From Pseudomonadota bacterium (GTDB lineage Bacteria; Pseudomonadota; Alphaproteobacteria; Caulobacterales; Caulobacteraceae), in assembly GCA_023390245.1 (NCBI GenBank), contig JAEWDF010000024.1:1-50333 (forward strand): a stretch of 50,333 nucleotides of DNA, written 5' to 3'. Position 1 is the stretch's first letter. Each line of letters opens with the position of its first letter. The notes below the pieces were generated by a model. That model worked only from the letters and a program-made list of their open reading frames with translations. It was not told where the DNA came from and did not search any database. Below are positions 17,477-25,893 of this stretch, piece by piece. The translations under genes were made by a program, and so were the position numbers.

Positions 17477-18784
17477 ATGCCGGATATCGATCTTCCCGAT
17501 ACGCCCAAGGGCTCACGGTTCGGTTGGCCTCGACCTGCCCGGCTTGAGGAGTTCAAGACGCGACTGGAGGCCAAAGGCCTCGCGACGGACCGGGTGGTAT
17601 TTCAGGGTTTGAACCAAGACCTGCCGATCATCCGTATTCCGATCGATCTTCCCAAATATCGTCTGGTCAACGGACGAACGGCCTCTCTCCAAGTCGAACA
17701 CCTTGCCCTCAACGCCGATCTCCGCCCGGACCTCTTCACCGGCGATCCGGAGATGTGGGACGCCCAAGAGGTCCAGCATGAGCTCCTGCTGAAGCTGGGC
17801 CGACTTTCCGACTTGGACGGTTACTTTGAAGAGCCTGCCCACAAGCAGGTGAATCCGCTGCTGCTCGACGAGGAGGGCTTCGTCGTCAACGGCAACCGCC
17901 GCTTGTCGATGTGGCGCCAACTCCTGCACGACGACCCGCAAAAATACGGCCACTTCGAGCACATCGAGGTCGTGGTGCTCCCTCATGCGACGGAGAAGGA
18001 CATCAACCGGCTGGAGGCGCAGCTCCAGATCGAGAAGGACATCAGGGCGGACTACAGCTGGGACGCCCAGGCCAACATGATGATCGCAAAGATGGAGCGT
18101 GACGACATCAAGGCCGAGGAGCTCTGCAAGCTCTACAAGATGAAGGACAGCGACTTCGCTCAGTTGCTCGATATGCGCGCGTACGCCGATGAGTATCTGC
18201 GATCCCGCGACAAGGCCAACAGATGGTCGGAGGTGTCTGGCCAGGAGCACACCTTCCAGCGCCTCGTCCAGAGCCGCTCCAAGCTCTCTGGCGTGGGCCG
18301 CAAGGAGATTTTCAAGGAGGCCGCCTTCGCCCTGATCGACGATCCCGCTGCGGTTGGCCGTCTTTACATCGCCATCCCGGAACTGGCGGCCAACCTGGAC
18401 AAGGTCGTTGAACGACTTGCCAGTGAACTGGACCTGGAGACGACCGACCCGGATGACGGCCTGGGCGATCTGTTTGGAGGAAGTCAGGACGACGATAGCG
18501 ACGCCCAGCAAACAGGACTGATCCAGGCGCTGAAGGACCCGGCCCAACGCGCCCAGGCCCGCGAAGCGATTGGCGAGGTTCTTGAGACCGAGCGGCAGGT
18601 CAAAAAGGACGTGAAGAAGGCCGGCTATCTGCTGGATCAGTGCGCCAAGGCTAACAGCTTCCTGACAGCCGCGGCGAAGGATGGTCTTCGGCCAGAGTCC
18701 AAGCTCACAGGCGTAGCCAAGCAACTCGACGAGATCGAGACGCGCGTCGCCGCCATTCGCGCCTACTTGGCCGAACATGCTTAG
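17477..18784 (+). CDS. ParB/sulfiredoxin-fold protein, probable nuclease or NTPase
   Basis: 435 residues. The segment VNPLLLDEEGFVVNGNRRLS (residues 125-144) carries the ParB-type GxRR-like motif VNGNRR (137-142). An Arg/Lys-rich helical stretch follows and a helix-turn-helix-like segment near residues 195-240 (MIAKMERDDIKAEELCKLYK then MKDSDFAQLLDMRAYADEYL) recalls KorB/ParB DNA-binding domains. A very acidic linker (DDDSDAQQ, about 332-340) precedes a C-terminal helical region. ParB-fold proteins bind or hydrolyse nucleotides and are found in plasmid partition but also in DNA-modification defence clusters. The gene starts 2 nt after the BglII-fold gene and overlaps the SNF2 gene by 8 nt, so a role with those proteins is likely. 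Confidence 0.72.
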   Translation: MPDIDLPDTPKGSRFGWPRPARLEEFKTRLEAKGLATDRVVFQGLNQDLPIIRIPIDLPKYRLVNGRTASLQVEHLALNADLRPDLFTGDPEMWDAQEVQHELLLKLGRLSDLDGYFEEPAHKQVNPLLLDEEGFVVNGNRRLSMWRQLLHDDPQKYGHFEHIEVVVLPHATEKDINRLEAQLQIEKDIRADYSWDAQANMMIAKMERDDIKAEELCKLYKMKDSDFAQLLDMRAYADEYLRSRDKANRWSEVSGQEHTFQRLVQSRSKLSGVGRKEIFKEAAFALIDDPAAVGRLYIAIPELAANLDKVVERLASELDLETTDPDDGLGDLFGGSQDDDSDAQQTGLIQALKDPAQRAQAREAIGEVLETERQVKKDVKKAGYLLDQCAKANSFLTAAAKDGLRPESKLTGVAKQLDEIETRVAAIRAYLAEHA

Positions 18785-20606
18785 TCTGGCCTACCGGGCC
18801 AGGGACGGCCGGGCCGTTTTCAGCTGGCAGGCCGGGGACGCCGCAAACGTTTGGTCGGCGATGCTCACCCGCGTCGCTTATGATGCGAGCCCGGACACCA
18901 CACTTGAAGGCGTGGCGGGATTTTCGCTGCCGTGGTGGGCGTTCGTCGGCGCCCGCGACCAATTCTTGCAGGTCTTCCGCGCCAATGGGCTGAAGCTCGG
19001 CTCGGGCCTTTCCATTACCCCCGAAGCCACGGCCCTTCTGCAATCGTCCCAACGCGCCGCCGCGAGCTATTGGGCCGCCTCAGAAGCCTCGCCTCTGCCC
19101 TTGGACGAGTTGAAGGCCTCGCTTCAGGCCTCAGGGTTCGGCCGGAGTCTCTCCGAACATCAGGCTCCTAATGTAGCGCGCCTCGCGGCCCTGCCCGCAG
19201 CGGCGACGTTTTCGGTCCCGGGCGCAGGCAAGACGACCGAAGCCCTAGCCTTTTTCACGCTGCGAGCCGAGCCCGGCGATCGCCTTCTGGTGATCGCACC
19301 AAAGAACGCCTTCGCCGCCTGGGACGAACAGATTCTGGAGTGTTTGCCCAACACTCCTTACAGCTTCGTGCGGCTCCGCGGCGGCCGCGATCGCATTCGC
19401 GCCGCCTTGGAGACGGACCCGCCGCTAATGCTGATGACCTATCAGCAGCTGCCGAGGGTCCAAGACCTGATCACCCAACACCTCGCCCAACATCGGACCT
19501 TCGTCTTTCTGGACGAAAGCCATCGCATCAAATCGGGTGTGAACGGAGCCAGCGGGCGCTCGGTGATCGAGTTGTCGCACTTGCCGATCGGCAAACTGGT
19601 CATGAGCGGAACGCCCATGCCCCAGTCGGTCGAAGATCTCATCCCACAGTTTCAGTTCCTCTATCCTGAGGTTCGCGTCGAGGAGGAAACGGTCGTCGAT
19701 CTCGTGCGACCGATTCATGTCCGCACCAATAAGAAGCAACTCGATCTTCCCGAGGTCACTCGCCATCTGGTGCCCTTGACGATGGCCCCGGTTCAGCGAG
19801 AGCTTTACGAACTGATGCGCTTGGAGGTCGCTCGCGACGCCTCGGCCGTGCTGGACGCCCGGGGCCGGCAGACCTTCCGCGCCCTCGGGCGCTCCGTCTC
19901 TCGCCTTCTCCAGTTCGTCTCCAACCCATCGCTCCTCGCCGCCCAGATCGGCTTTGCCCATCACGACCTGCTGGCTGCCGTCCTCGCCGAGGGCGAAGGC
20001 CCCAAGCTGGAGTACGTCCTCAAGCGGGCGCGCCAGCTCTCGCGCCAAGGGCACAAGGTGCTGATCTGGTCGTCCTTTGTCCGCAATGTGGAATATATGG
20101 CCTCCCGGCTGGCTGACTTGGGCGCGGTATATATTCATGGCGGGGTGGACGCTGGCGACGAGGATGACGCCGACACCCGGGAAGGAAAGATCAAGGCCTT
20201 CCACGACGACGAGAACGTCCGGGTGATGGTGGCCAACCCTGCGGCCGCCAGCGAGGGCATCAGTCTGCACCGTGTCTGCCACCATGCGATCTATCTGGAC
20301 CGCACCTTCAACGCCGCCCACTACCTTCAATCGGAAGACCGGATTCACCGCTTCGGCCTGCCGAAGGATCAGGAGACGATCATCGAGATCGTGGAGTGTG
20401 TCGACACGGTCGATGAGACGGTCCGCAACCGGCTTGGCTTCAAGATCGGCGAGATGGCCAAGGCGTTGGCGGACTCATCCCTGGCGCCGGACCCCATCCC
20501 CATCGACCCTGTTCAGGTCGGAACTGCGGATGTCGAGGACTATATCACCGGGCTGCAACTGGATGACATCCGGGAGATCGCCGCTGATCTGGGTCGGTCG
20601 GAGTGA
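18777..20606 (+). CDS. SNF2-family DNA helicase/translocase
   Basis: 609 residues. Helicase motifs in order: motif I FSVPGAGKTTEALAFF (146-153 core), motif Ia LLVIAPKNAFAAWDEQ, motif II FVFLDESHRIK (DESH 246-249), motif III VMSGTPMPQSVEDL, motif IV VLIWSSFVRNVEYMA, motif V VANPAAASEGISLHRVCHHA and motif VI YLQSEDRIHRFGLPKDQ. The SVPGAGKT Walker A is a variant found in SNF2 proteins of prokaryotic restriction and defence systems. About 140 N-terminal residues are of unknown fold and may recruit partners. It probably translocates on double-stranded DNA to bring the nuclease subunits to a target. Overlaps both neighbours (8 nt and 4 nt). Confidence 0.88.
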   Translation: MLSLAYRARDGRAVFSWQAGDAANVWSAMLTRVAYDASPDTTLEGVAGFSLPWWAFVGARDQFLQVFRANGLKLGSGLSITPEATALLQSSQRAAASYWAASEASPLPLDELKASLQASGFGRSLSEHQAPNVARLAALPAAATFSVPGAGKTTEALAFFTLRAEPGDRLLVIAPKNAFAAWDEQILECLPNTPYSFVRLRGGRDRIRAALETDPPLMLMTYQQLPRVQDLITQHLAQHRTFVFLDESHRIKSGVNGASGRSVIELSHLPIGKLVMSGTPMPQSVEDLIPQFQFLYPEVRVEEETVVDLVRPIHVRTNKKQLDLPEVTRHLVPLTMAPVQRELYELMRLEVARDASAVLDARGRQTFRALGRSVSRLLQFVSNPSLLAAQIGFAHHDLLAAVLAEGEGPKLEYVLKRARQLSRQGHKVLIWSSFVRNVEYMASRLADLGAVYIHGGVDAGDEDDADTREGKIKAFHDDENVRVMVANPAAASEGISLHRVCHHAIYLDRTFNAAHYLQSEDRIHRFGLPKDQETIIEIVECVDTVDETVRNRLGFKIGEMAKALADSSLAPDPIPIDPVQVGTADVEDYITGLQLDDIREIAADLGRSE

Positions 20607-21463
20607 CGCTCCTGCTGTCCCCCGGCCTGGCTCAAGCGGGCATCGCCCTGCTCGAACTGCTCCAGAGACGCCCCCTGTCGGCGCCGGACCTGATCTCCGG
20701 TTTGCCCAAGGTCGGCGGAATGTCATCAAGCGCCGCCTTGGCTTTGGCCGAAGCCTTGGCCTGGCTGGATATCGACGAGGCCGGTGAGCTGCAGGTTTCG
20801 GCTGCGGGTATGAAGGTGCACACCGCCGACGGATATGAAGCGGCCCTTCGATGCATCCTGCTGCACTATGTCGAGACCCAGAGTCCCGACTGGCTCCAGA
20901 ACGCTGTATACGGACGCTCCCGGGTTTTGAACTTCTGTCCGGTCGGGGTTCGCCAGGTCTTCGTCGAAGCGGGTCTGGCCGATACGCCCGACGAAGCGGT
21001 GGTGGACTTCTGGGACTGGCTCGCCGGCATCGCCCGAGGACTCAAAGAAGATCATCTTCTCGCCATTGGACGCGAAGGCGAGCGGCTGACGTTGGCCCAC
21101 GAAGAAGCGCGGACCGGGATTCCGCCCCGCTGGGTGGCGATCGAAAGCAACCAGGACGGCTATGACGTCCTTTCGATCAAGGCCGCAGATAACCGCGCCT
21201 TTCTCTCGATCGAGGTCAAGGCCAGTCGGGGCGGAATGAGCGGCGCGCTGCACCTCACCCGGCACGAATGGGAGATCGCGCTCGACCGCCCCTTCCACGT
21301 GTTCCATCTCTGGGACCTATCATGCGCTCCACCCACGCTGGCCACCGTTGGAATGGATGAAATGGCGATCCATATTCCGACCGACGCCGGCGCAGGTGGC
21401 TGGGAAGGCGTTGAGGTTCCCTTCAAGGCCTTCGAGCCGCTCTTTGGTCCAGCCCTGCCCTGA
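20603..21463 (+). CDS. DUF3883-like PD-(D/E)XK nuclease-fold protein
   Basis: 286 residues from a GTG that overlaps the SNF2 stop (GTGA). The C-terminal half (from residue 178) reads AIESNQDGYDVLSIKAADNR followed by AFLSIEVKASRGG: Asp188 and Glu204-x-Lys206 fit the D...ExK nuclease core of DUF3883 domains, common partners of restriction helicases. RHEWEIALDRPFHVFHLWDL continues the fold. The N-terminal part (1-150) is helical and may be a winged-helix region (LAQAGIALLELLQRRPLSAP). It is the most likely catalytic DNase of this operon, since the BglII-fold protein lacks catalytic residues. Its stop abuts that of the convergent methyltransferase. Confidence 0.72.
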   Translation: MTLLLSPGLAQAGIALLELLQRRPLSAPDLISGLPKVGGMSSSAALALAEALAWLDIDEAGELQVSAAGMKVHTADGYEAALRCILLHYVETQSPDWLQNAVYGRSRVLNFCPVGVRQVFVEAGLADTPDEAVVDFWDWLAGIARGLKEDHLLAIGREGERLTLAHEEARTGIPPRWVAIESNQDGYDVLSIKAADNRAFLSIEVKASRGGMSGALHLTRHEWEIALDRPFHVFHLWDLSCAPPTLATVGMDEMAIHIPTDAGAGGWEGVEVPFKAFEPLFGPALP

Positions 21464-23092
21464 TCAGGCCACTGACTTTTGCAGACGATGCCAGGGCAGC
21501 GTGTTGAACCAGGCACCCACCAAAAGCCCGCTCAGAATAGGCAAGGCATTAGTGGTCAGCTTTTTGGATCCGGGGATGCTGTCGCCTTCCTCGCCCTCGG
21601 CTGCCGCCTCCATCACATAACCGATTACCGCGTGCTGCTCGTCGGCCGCGGCGGACAGCAGCCTCTGGTGAACCTTGCTAGCCAGCTCGCCCAAGAGGTC
21701 CGCGACCTGATAGGGGCGAAGACCGTCAGCGCGGTGTGACCACGCGGCTTGAAGATTCTCTGGAGTGCTCGCCTCCAGCACCTGGGCGGCGTTGGCGAAC
21801 TCGACGCCCAGAGCCATCATCAGCTTCCGGATCAGCAGCGACTTACGAAGCTCGTCGAGCAGGTCGTCATCAAGAATGATCTCGCGAATATCGATCGAGG
21901 GACCGAAGAAAAACCGGACCTGCCAGTCTTGCTCCCGCCCCCGTCCATTGGCGAGCTCGAACCTCATCCCGCTCTTGAAGCGCAACCCCGGCAAGGCGGC
22001 TCGAAAGCTGCGGCCGACCGGATATGTGCGGCCCTCTGTTGTCGGCGGCGTGACCGGCGCGGACGCCTCAGGTTGGCGCAGGCTCAAACCGGCTTGCGCG
22101 TAGGGAACCAGGTCCTCAGCCGAGACGTCCTGGGCCGCCCGAGCGACCAGATAGGTGAAGGTCGGCGGAATGGCATTGCCGACCATCTTCGCCTTCTCCG
22201 GGAAGGAGCGCGCATAGAACTGATACGTGATCGGGAAACCTTGTAGGCAGGCGCGCTCCCGGATGCTCAGTCGACGGAAGCCGGCGTCGTCATCGCCAAT
22301 GACGATGCTCTCGCGCGAGACGCGCGTGCATGTGGCCGTGACGGTGCGGGCCGGCAAATCCATCACGTCCGGGAAGGCCATATTGTTATAGACCGGATGA
22401 TAGGTCTTGGCCTCCCGGTTCATGCGGAGCTCCTCCGCGTTGAGGGCACCTTCAGTCTCCCGCTCCGTCACTATCTCCGCAGGCAGGACGCAGCCCCAGA
22501 CGGGATCGACGACATCGCCACCGGCGCCGATCGCCCCAACGACATCGCCTAGAGTCCGCCTAGGCAGACGCGGCCGGTAGGCCTTAATCAGATCGAACGG
22601 AATGTTGCCCGCGATGCAGCGACGACGCGACTGAGGCGTACCGTAGTCCGAGAAGTCGATTATCTCGATCTGCATGCCGAGGTCACGGAATCGATAGAGC
22701 GGATGCTTGGTGTCCGCCATTCCAAGCTCAAGCACCTGCGCCACCCGCGGCACGTTTTCGAGCGCCCAGAATTTTGGCTTCAGATACTCCACGACCTCGA
22801 GGAAGCGGACGAGGTCCTTGAGCCCCTCGTCGAGGTCGCCTCCCCCGCCCCGGTTTGAGTAGGAGAACTCCGTACAGGGCGGACTGCCTACGACCAGATC
22901 GATGTTCGACGGCAGGTCTTCCAGTCGCAACTGCCGGACATCAGTCGGCTTCAGCGCACCGCCGTGGTTGCCGTTGTGAGTATCGACAGCAGGTTGCCAC
23001 CATTCATAAGAGGCCACCACATCGACGCCGGCCAGACGCAGCCCGAGGCTCCATCCGCCGATACCGGCATAAAGGTCGATTGCACGCACCAA
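21464..23092 (-). CDS. DNA (cytosine-5-)-methyltransferase
   Basis: 542 residues. C5-methyltransferase motifs: I AIDLYAGIGGWSLGL, IV GSPPCTEFSYSNRGGG (nucleophile Cys73), VI FWALENVPRV, VIII YGTPQSRRRCIAGN, and X AKMVGNAIPPTFTYLV near residue 310. About 220 residues follow motif X (from APVTPPTTEGRTYPVGRSFR on), an unusual C-terminal extension that contains no motif I know. It faces the ParB/SNF2/DUF3883 operon with stop codons at adjacent bases, so it is probably the protective methyltransferase of that system. The target sequence cannot be read from the protein. The target-recognition region lies between motifs VIII and IX (about 195-265). Confidence 0.92.
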   Translation of the reverse strand: MVRAIDLYAGIGGWSLGLRLAGVDVVASYEWWQPAVDTHNGNHGGALKPTDVRQLRLEDLPSNIDLVVGSPPCTEFSYSNRGGGGDLDEGLKDLVRFLEVVEYLKPKFWALENVPRVAQVLELGMADTKHPLYRFRDLGMQIEIIDFSDYGTPQSRRRCIAGNIPFDLIKAYRPRLPRRTLGDVVGAIGAGGDVVDPVWGCVLPAEIVTERETEGALNAEELRMNREAKTYHPVYNNMAFPDVMDLPARTVTATCTRVSRESIVIGDDDAGFRRLSIRERACLQGFPITYQFYARSFPEKAKMVGNAIPPTFTYLVARAAQDVSAEDLVPYAQAGLSLRQPEASAPVTPPTTEGRTYPVGRSFRAALPGLRFKSGMRFELANGRGREQDWQVRFFFGPSIDIREIILDDDLLDELRKSLLIRKLMMALGVEFANAAQVLEASTPENLQAAWSHRADGLRPYQVADLLGELASKVHQRLLSAAADEQHAVIGYVMEAAAEGEEGDSIPGSKKLTTNALPILSGLLVGAWFNTLPWHRLQKSVA

Positions 23093-23585
23093 GTATCGCT
23101 CCAGCGCGACTCACGCGCAAGCTCACAACAATTTCGGTCACTTTAGCAAACTGCAGACAAGTCGCAAGATCCGGCTCCGATCCGATTTTAGAGTATCAGC
23201 GCTTGGCCACAGAGTTGGGCCGACGCTGACGCTCACAACAGCAGCTAAGAGTCTTCTGACGGTCGCGGGTTCACGTCCCCTACGCTCCGCCAATGGCGCG
23301 CTCGGCGGCGGTCGGCCCCGCAAATCTGCACCAGCGAACGGGCACTGAGGCGTTGCCTCGCGGTACTCGAAGATCGAGCCAAGGGCACCGGCAGGCATCG
23401 TTAGTAAGGGCTTCGGACCATTGCTGATCTGGCGCAGGTCTGCCGGTTTCCTGTAGGATTTCCCTCGGCGGGCTCCGGCTCCATAGTCTCAAGCCTTGAG
23501 CCGGGGGACGCATCTGCGTCGGCGGCGGCCTGGGTGCGAAAGACCGGGCTTCCACACAGAAGTTCCAAGCCCGCCCCCTCCCCTC
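23093..23585. other. Non-coding stretch between the methyltransferase and LuxR-type genes
   Basis: 493 bases with no gene I can support. The part next to 23093 is less GC-rich (23120-23200) and should contain the methyltransferase promoter on the minus strand. The far end contains the hairpin at 23545-23573 described separately. Codon patterns in the middle are not protein-like in any frame. Confidence 0.45.
23545..23573 (-). terminator. Hairpin downstream of the LuxR-type gene, possible terminator
   Basis: Seven-bp stem CGGGCTT / AAGCCCG with a 15-base loop, 13-41 bases past the LuxR-type stop on the minus strand and followed there by GTCTTTC rather than a full T run. A related element occurs at 24060-24093, so it may be a repeated structured element instead. 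Confidence 0.35.
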
Positions 23586-23822
23586 CTATTCTGGATCAAT
23601 GAGCCCCGACCGCACGGCCACGGCGACCGCCTCGATTCGCGTGCGCACCCGCAGTTTGGCGCAGACCTTCTCCAGATAGCTGTCGACGGTACGCGGCGAG
23701 AGACCGACGATCATACCGATGTCGGAGGAACTTTTGCCCCGACTCACCCAGAGCATGCATTCGGTCTCGCGCGGACTCAGGCGGGGCGCCGGCGCCCGCT
23801 CTGACTTGGGTGAACCGTTCAT
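23586..23822 (-). CDS. Stand-alone LuxR-type HTH protein
   Basis: 78 residues from the ATG at 23820-23822, preceded by GGAGG at 8 bases. Almost the whole protein is one LuxR C-terminal helix-turn-helix: LSPRETECMLWVSRGKSSSD then IGMIVGLSPRTVDSYLEKVC and AKLRVRTRIEAVAVAVRSGL. No receiver or autoinducer-binding domain is present. Such minimal GerE-like proteins bind DNA as dimers and may be constitutive regulators or need a partner. It sits alone between the defence cluster and the lasso peptide locus. A second mini-LuxR protein (36681-36944) precedes the virB operon. Confidence 0.8.
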   Translation of the reverse strand: MNGSPKSERAPAPRLSPRETECMLWVSRGKSSSDIGMIVGLSPRTVDSYLEKVCAKLRVRTRIEAVAVAVRSGLIDPE

Positions 23823-24320
23823 CTCCACAACCTCCACATGAACAACGTTCACGGTGCGGAGGAATCACCGGTCCCGCAACGACAGTGAATTGCGGGCCGC
23901 CCGCGACTTTCTTGCGGAGGAGACCTGCACCGCCTCGGTTGTGTTGGCGAGGCGTCGCTGAGCGCCTAAACATGCGGGGTCGGGCGCCGCGATATAGGGC
24001 GGTCGCGGGAGCCAGGGCCGTCCCTCTTCGGGGCGGGGCGGCGCCGCCGCCTGAAGCAGCGGGCCTCGCTGTCGCAGAGGATTCCAACGCCCGACCCCTC
24101 CCGCTTGCACACGGATTCGGTTTGATTCATGCTCGCTCTGCTGGCGCCCGCGCCGGTAGGGGCCTGGAATCCCCTGTGCGACTTCATCTTCAGCTGCTCC
24201 GTCTTCGGCGGAGAGTGATAGCCGCCGTCCGGAGGCGCGTGCGAGGCTGCGCGCGTGTCCGGCATGCGACGCCGCGCGCCTGGGATTCCGGACCTCTCGT
24301 CGAGTGGCCGGAGAGGCGTG
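23823..24320. promoter_or_regulatory. Upstream region of the mini-LuxR and sigma factor genes
   Basis: 498 bases between divergent genes with no supported coding sequence. It holds a GC-rich structured element at 24060-24102 that resembles the one at 23545-23582 (shared CGGGC...TTCCAA...GCCCG...CCCCTCCC). GGAGAGGCGTG just before 24321 is the sigma-factor ribosome binding site. Promoters were not identified. Confidence 0.35.
24060..24102. repeat. Structured element related to the hairpin at 23545-23582
   Basis: Both copies share, in order, CGGGC, a variable 17-24 base spacer ending TTCCAA, then GCCCG and CCCCTCCC. Each can fold through CGGGC/GCCCG. They lie about 500 bases apart on either side of the mini-LuxR gene. 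Function unknown; a degenerate direct repeat or regulator site is possible. Confidence 0.3.
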
Positions 24321-24809
24321 GTGAGCGAAGCGAAACAAATATCGGCGGATGCGGGAGGCGGGCTGGATCGTCTGTACAGACGATATGCCGTCTGGCTGCA
24401 TCGCCGGCTGCGCTCGAGCGTCGGCCCAGAGGCCGCGGCCGATGTCGTCCAGGACACCTACATCCGCATCGCGCCCTACGCCGACCGGGGAATCCGGCAC
24501 CCCAAGGCCTTTCTGCTGAAAGTCGCCATGAACCTGGTGCGGGACAATCATCGCACCGAAGCCCGCAAGGATCGCCGGATCGCCGAACTCGCCCCTCCGG
24601 ATACGGAGGCGCCGCCCCAGTTCACCCAAGTCCTTCTCGGCCAGGTCGTCCGCGACATGCCGCAACTTTACCGCGATGTATTCGTGCTAAGCCGGTTTGG
24701 CGGTATGACTTATCCGGACATCGCCCGGACCCTCGATGTGAGCGTCAAAACTGTGGAATGGAGGATGGCCCGGGCGATGGAGTACTGCGCGTCCCGGCTG
24801 GACCTGTAG
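24321..24809 (+). CDS. ECF RNA polymerase sigma factor, FecI-like
   Basis: 162 residues from the GTG at 24321, chosen for the GGAGAG 5 bases ahead; the frame is open 22 codons further up. Region 2 is LDRLYRRYAVWLHRRLRSSV with GPEAAADVVQDTYIRIAP, and region 4 is MPQLYRDVFVLSRFGGMTYP then DIARTLDVSVKTVEWRMARA. This is the FecI pattern of iron-type ECF factors activated through a FecR/TonB-receptor relay. It heads a plus-strand operon of FecR, TonB receptor and lasso isopeptidase, so it probably drives uptake and breakdown of the lasso peptide in response to an external ligand, which could be the peptide itself. Confidence 0.88.
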   Translation: MSEAKQISADAGGGLDRLYRRYAVWLHRRLRSSVGPEAAADVVQDTYIRIAPYADRGIRHPKAFLLKVAMNLVRDNHRTEARKDRRIAELAPPDTEAPPQFTQVLLGQVVRDMPQLYRDVFVLSRFGGMTYPDIARTLDVSVKTVEWRMARAMEYCASRLDL

Positions 24810-24819
24810 GCAAGGACTG

Positions 24820-25803
24820 ATGACGATCGAGGCCGACGCCGACATCCGACGCAAGGAAGCCGCCGACTGGTTCGCGCGGCTCAACCAGCGCAAGGTGTCA
24901 ACCACTGACGTAAGGGCGTTCAGCGCCTGGCGTGCGGACCCCGCGAACGCGGCCGCGTTCGAGCGCCTGGAGGCGATGTGGGACGCAGCGGAGACGCTTG
25001 GCCACACACAGGAGATCGCCGCCTTCACCGAAGAGGCGCGGACGCGCGGTAGCGGCGCGTCGTCCCCGCCCCGCCAGCGGCTGGTCGGCGTGCTCAAGCC
25101 CGCCATCGCCGTCGGCGCCGTCGTCCTGGCGTTGGGAGCCGGGGCGATCGTCTGGCGGGCCCAGCAGCCTACCGTCTATTCGACAGATGTCGGCGAGCAA
25201 CGGACAGTGCAGCTCGCGGATGGATCGCGAGTGATCCTCGACACGGACTCGCGGGTTTCGGTCCGCTTCACCAAGGGGCGGCGGGCAGTGACGCTTGAAA
25301 GCGGCCAGGCCATGTTCTCCGTTCAGGGTGACGCCGACAGGCCCTTCCAGGTCCGTGCGGGTGAAACGGAAGTGGTCGCCCTCGGCACGCGGTTCGACGT
25401 GCGCCGGCTGGGCGATGGCGCTCGAGTGCTGCTTGTCGAGGGTCGTGTCGCGGTTCGCGACGCCGCTGCCCCGGATCGGCGCTGGTCCCTGGCGCCCGGC
25501 CAGCAGGTCGTAACGGCCGCGCCTTCCCCCAGGGTCGCCGCAGTCGACCTCCCGGCCGCCACCAGCTGGACCACGGGGCGGCTTACCTTTGAAGGGACGC
25601 CGATCGCCGTCGCCGTCGCCGAGGTCAACCGGTACACCCGCCAGCCGATCGAGCTACGCGACGAACGGGTCTCGTCGATCAGGGTCAGCGGCGCGTTCGA
25701 TGCCGGGGACATCGATGGGTTCGTGGCCGCGCTTCAGGATCTTTACCCCCTTGAGGCACGGCGGGCACCGGACGGTCACTTGATCCTCACTGCGCCCGGT
25801 TGA
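24820..25803 (+). CDS. FecR-family anti-sigma factor
   Basis: 327 residues. An N-terminal cytoplasmic DUF4880 domain (EAADWFARLNQRKVSTTDVR then AFSAWRADPANAAAFERLEA) would hold the sigma factor, one membrane helix spans about residues 91-110 (AIAVGAVVLALGAGAIVW), and the periplasmic FecR domain follows (VGEQRTVQLADGSRVILDTD ... VTLESGQAMFSV ... ALGTRFDVR). The C-terminal 70 residues resemble the STN-like DUF4974 domain that contacts the receptor. It lies 10 bases after the sigma gene and before a receptor with an STN domain, the classical three-part cell-surface signalling chain. Confidence 0.92.
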   Translation: MTIEADADIRRKEAADWFARLNQRKVSTTDVRAFSAWRADPANAAAFERLEAMWDAAETLGHTQEIAAFTEEARTRGSGASSPPRQRLVGVLKPAIAVGAVVLALGAGAIVWRAQQPTVYSTDVGEQRTVQLADGSRVILDTDSRVSVRFTKGRRAVTLESGQAMFSVQGDADRPFQVRAGETEVVALGTRFDVRRLGDGARVLLVEGRVAVRDAAAPDRRWSLAPGQQVVTAAPSPRVAAVDLPAATSWTTGRLTFEGTPIAVAVAEVNRYTRQPIELRDERVSSIRVSGAFDAGDIDGFVAALQDLYPLEARRAPDGHLILTAPG

Positions 25804-25893
25804 AAATATTCTTTGCCCGGACTTAGGGGACGCCCCGCGACCCAACGTCTCCTCCCCGTCCCGCACGACCGCGGGTAGAAAACGGGGGAAACC
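25804..25893 (+). promoter_or_regulatory. Leader region of the TonB receptor gene, likely FecI-type promoter
   Basis: 90 bases between fecR and the receptor gene. GAAAATATTCTTTGCCCGG at 25802-25820 is conspicuously AT-rich at its start, and CGTCTCC lies at 25846-25852; both recall elements of iron-type ECF promoters, but their spacing is not diagnostic. AAACGGGGGAAACC before 25894 is the ribosome binding site. Confidence 0.35.

Noticed and set aside
14540..23092. Classification of the cluster as DISARM
   Set aside because: A helicase and cytosine methyltransferase are present, but DrmB (DUF1998) and the PLD-type DrmC are absent and the SNF2 protein is not DrmA-like.
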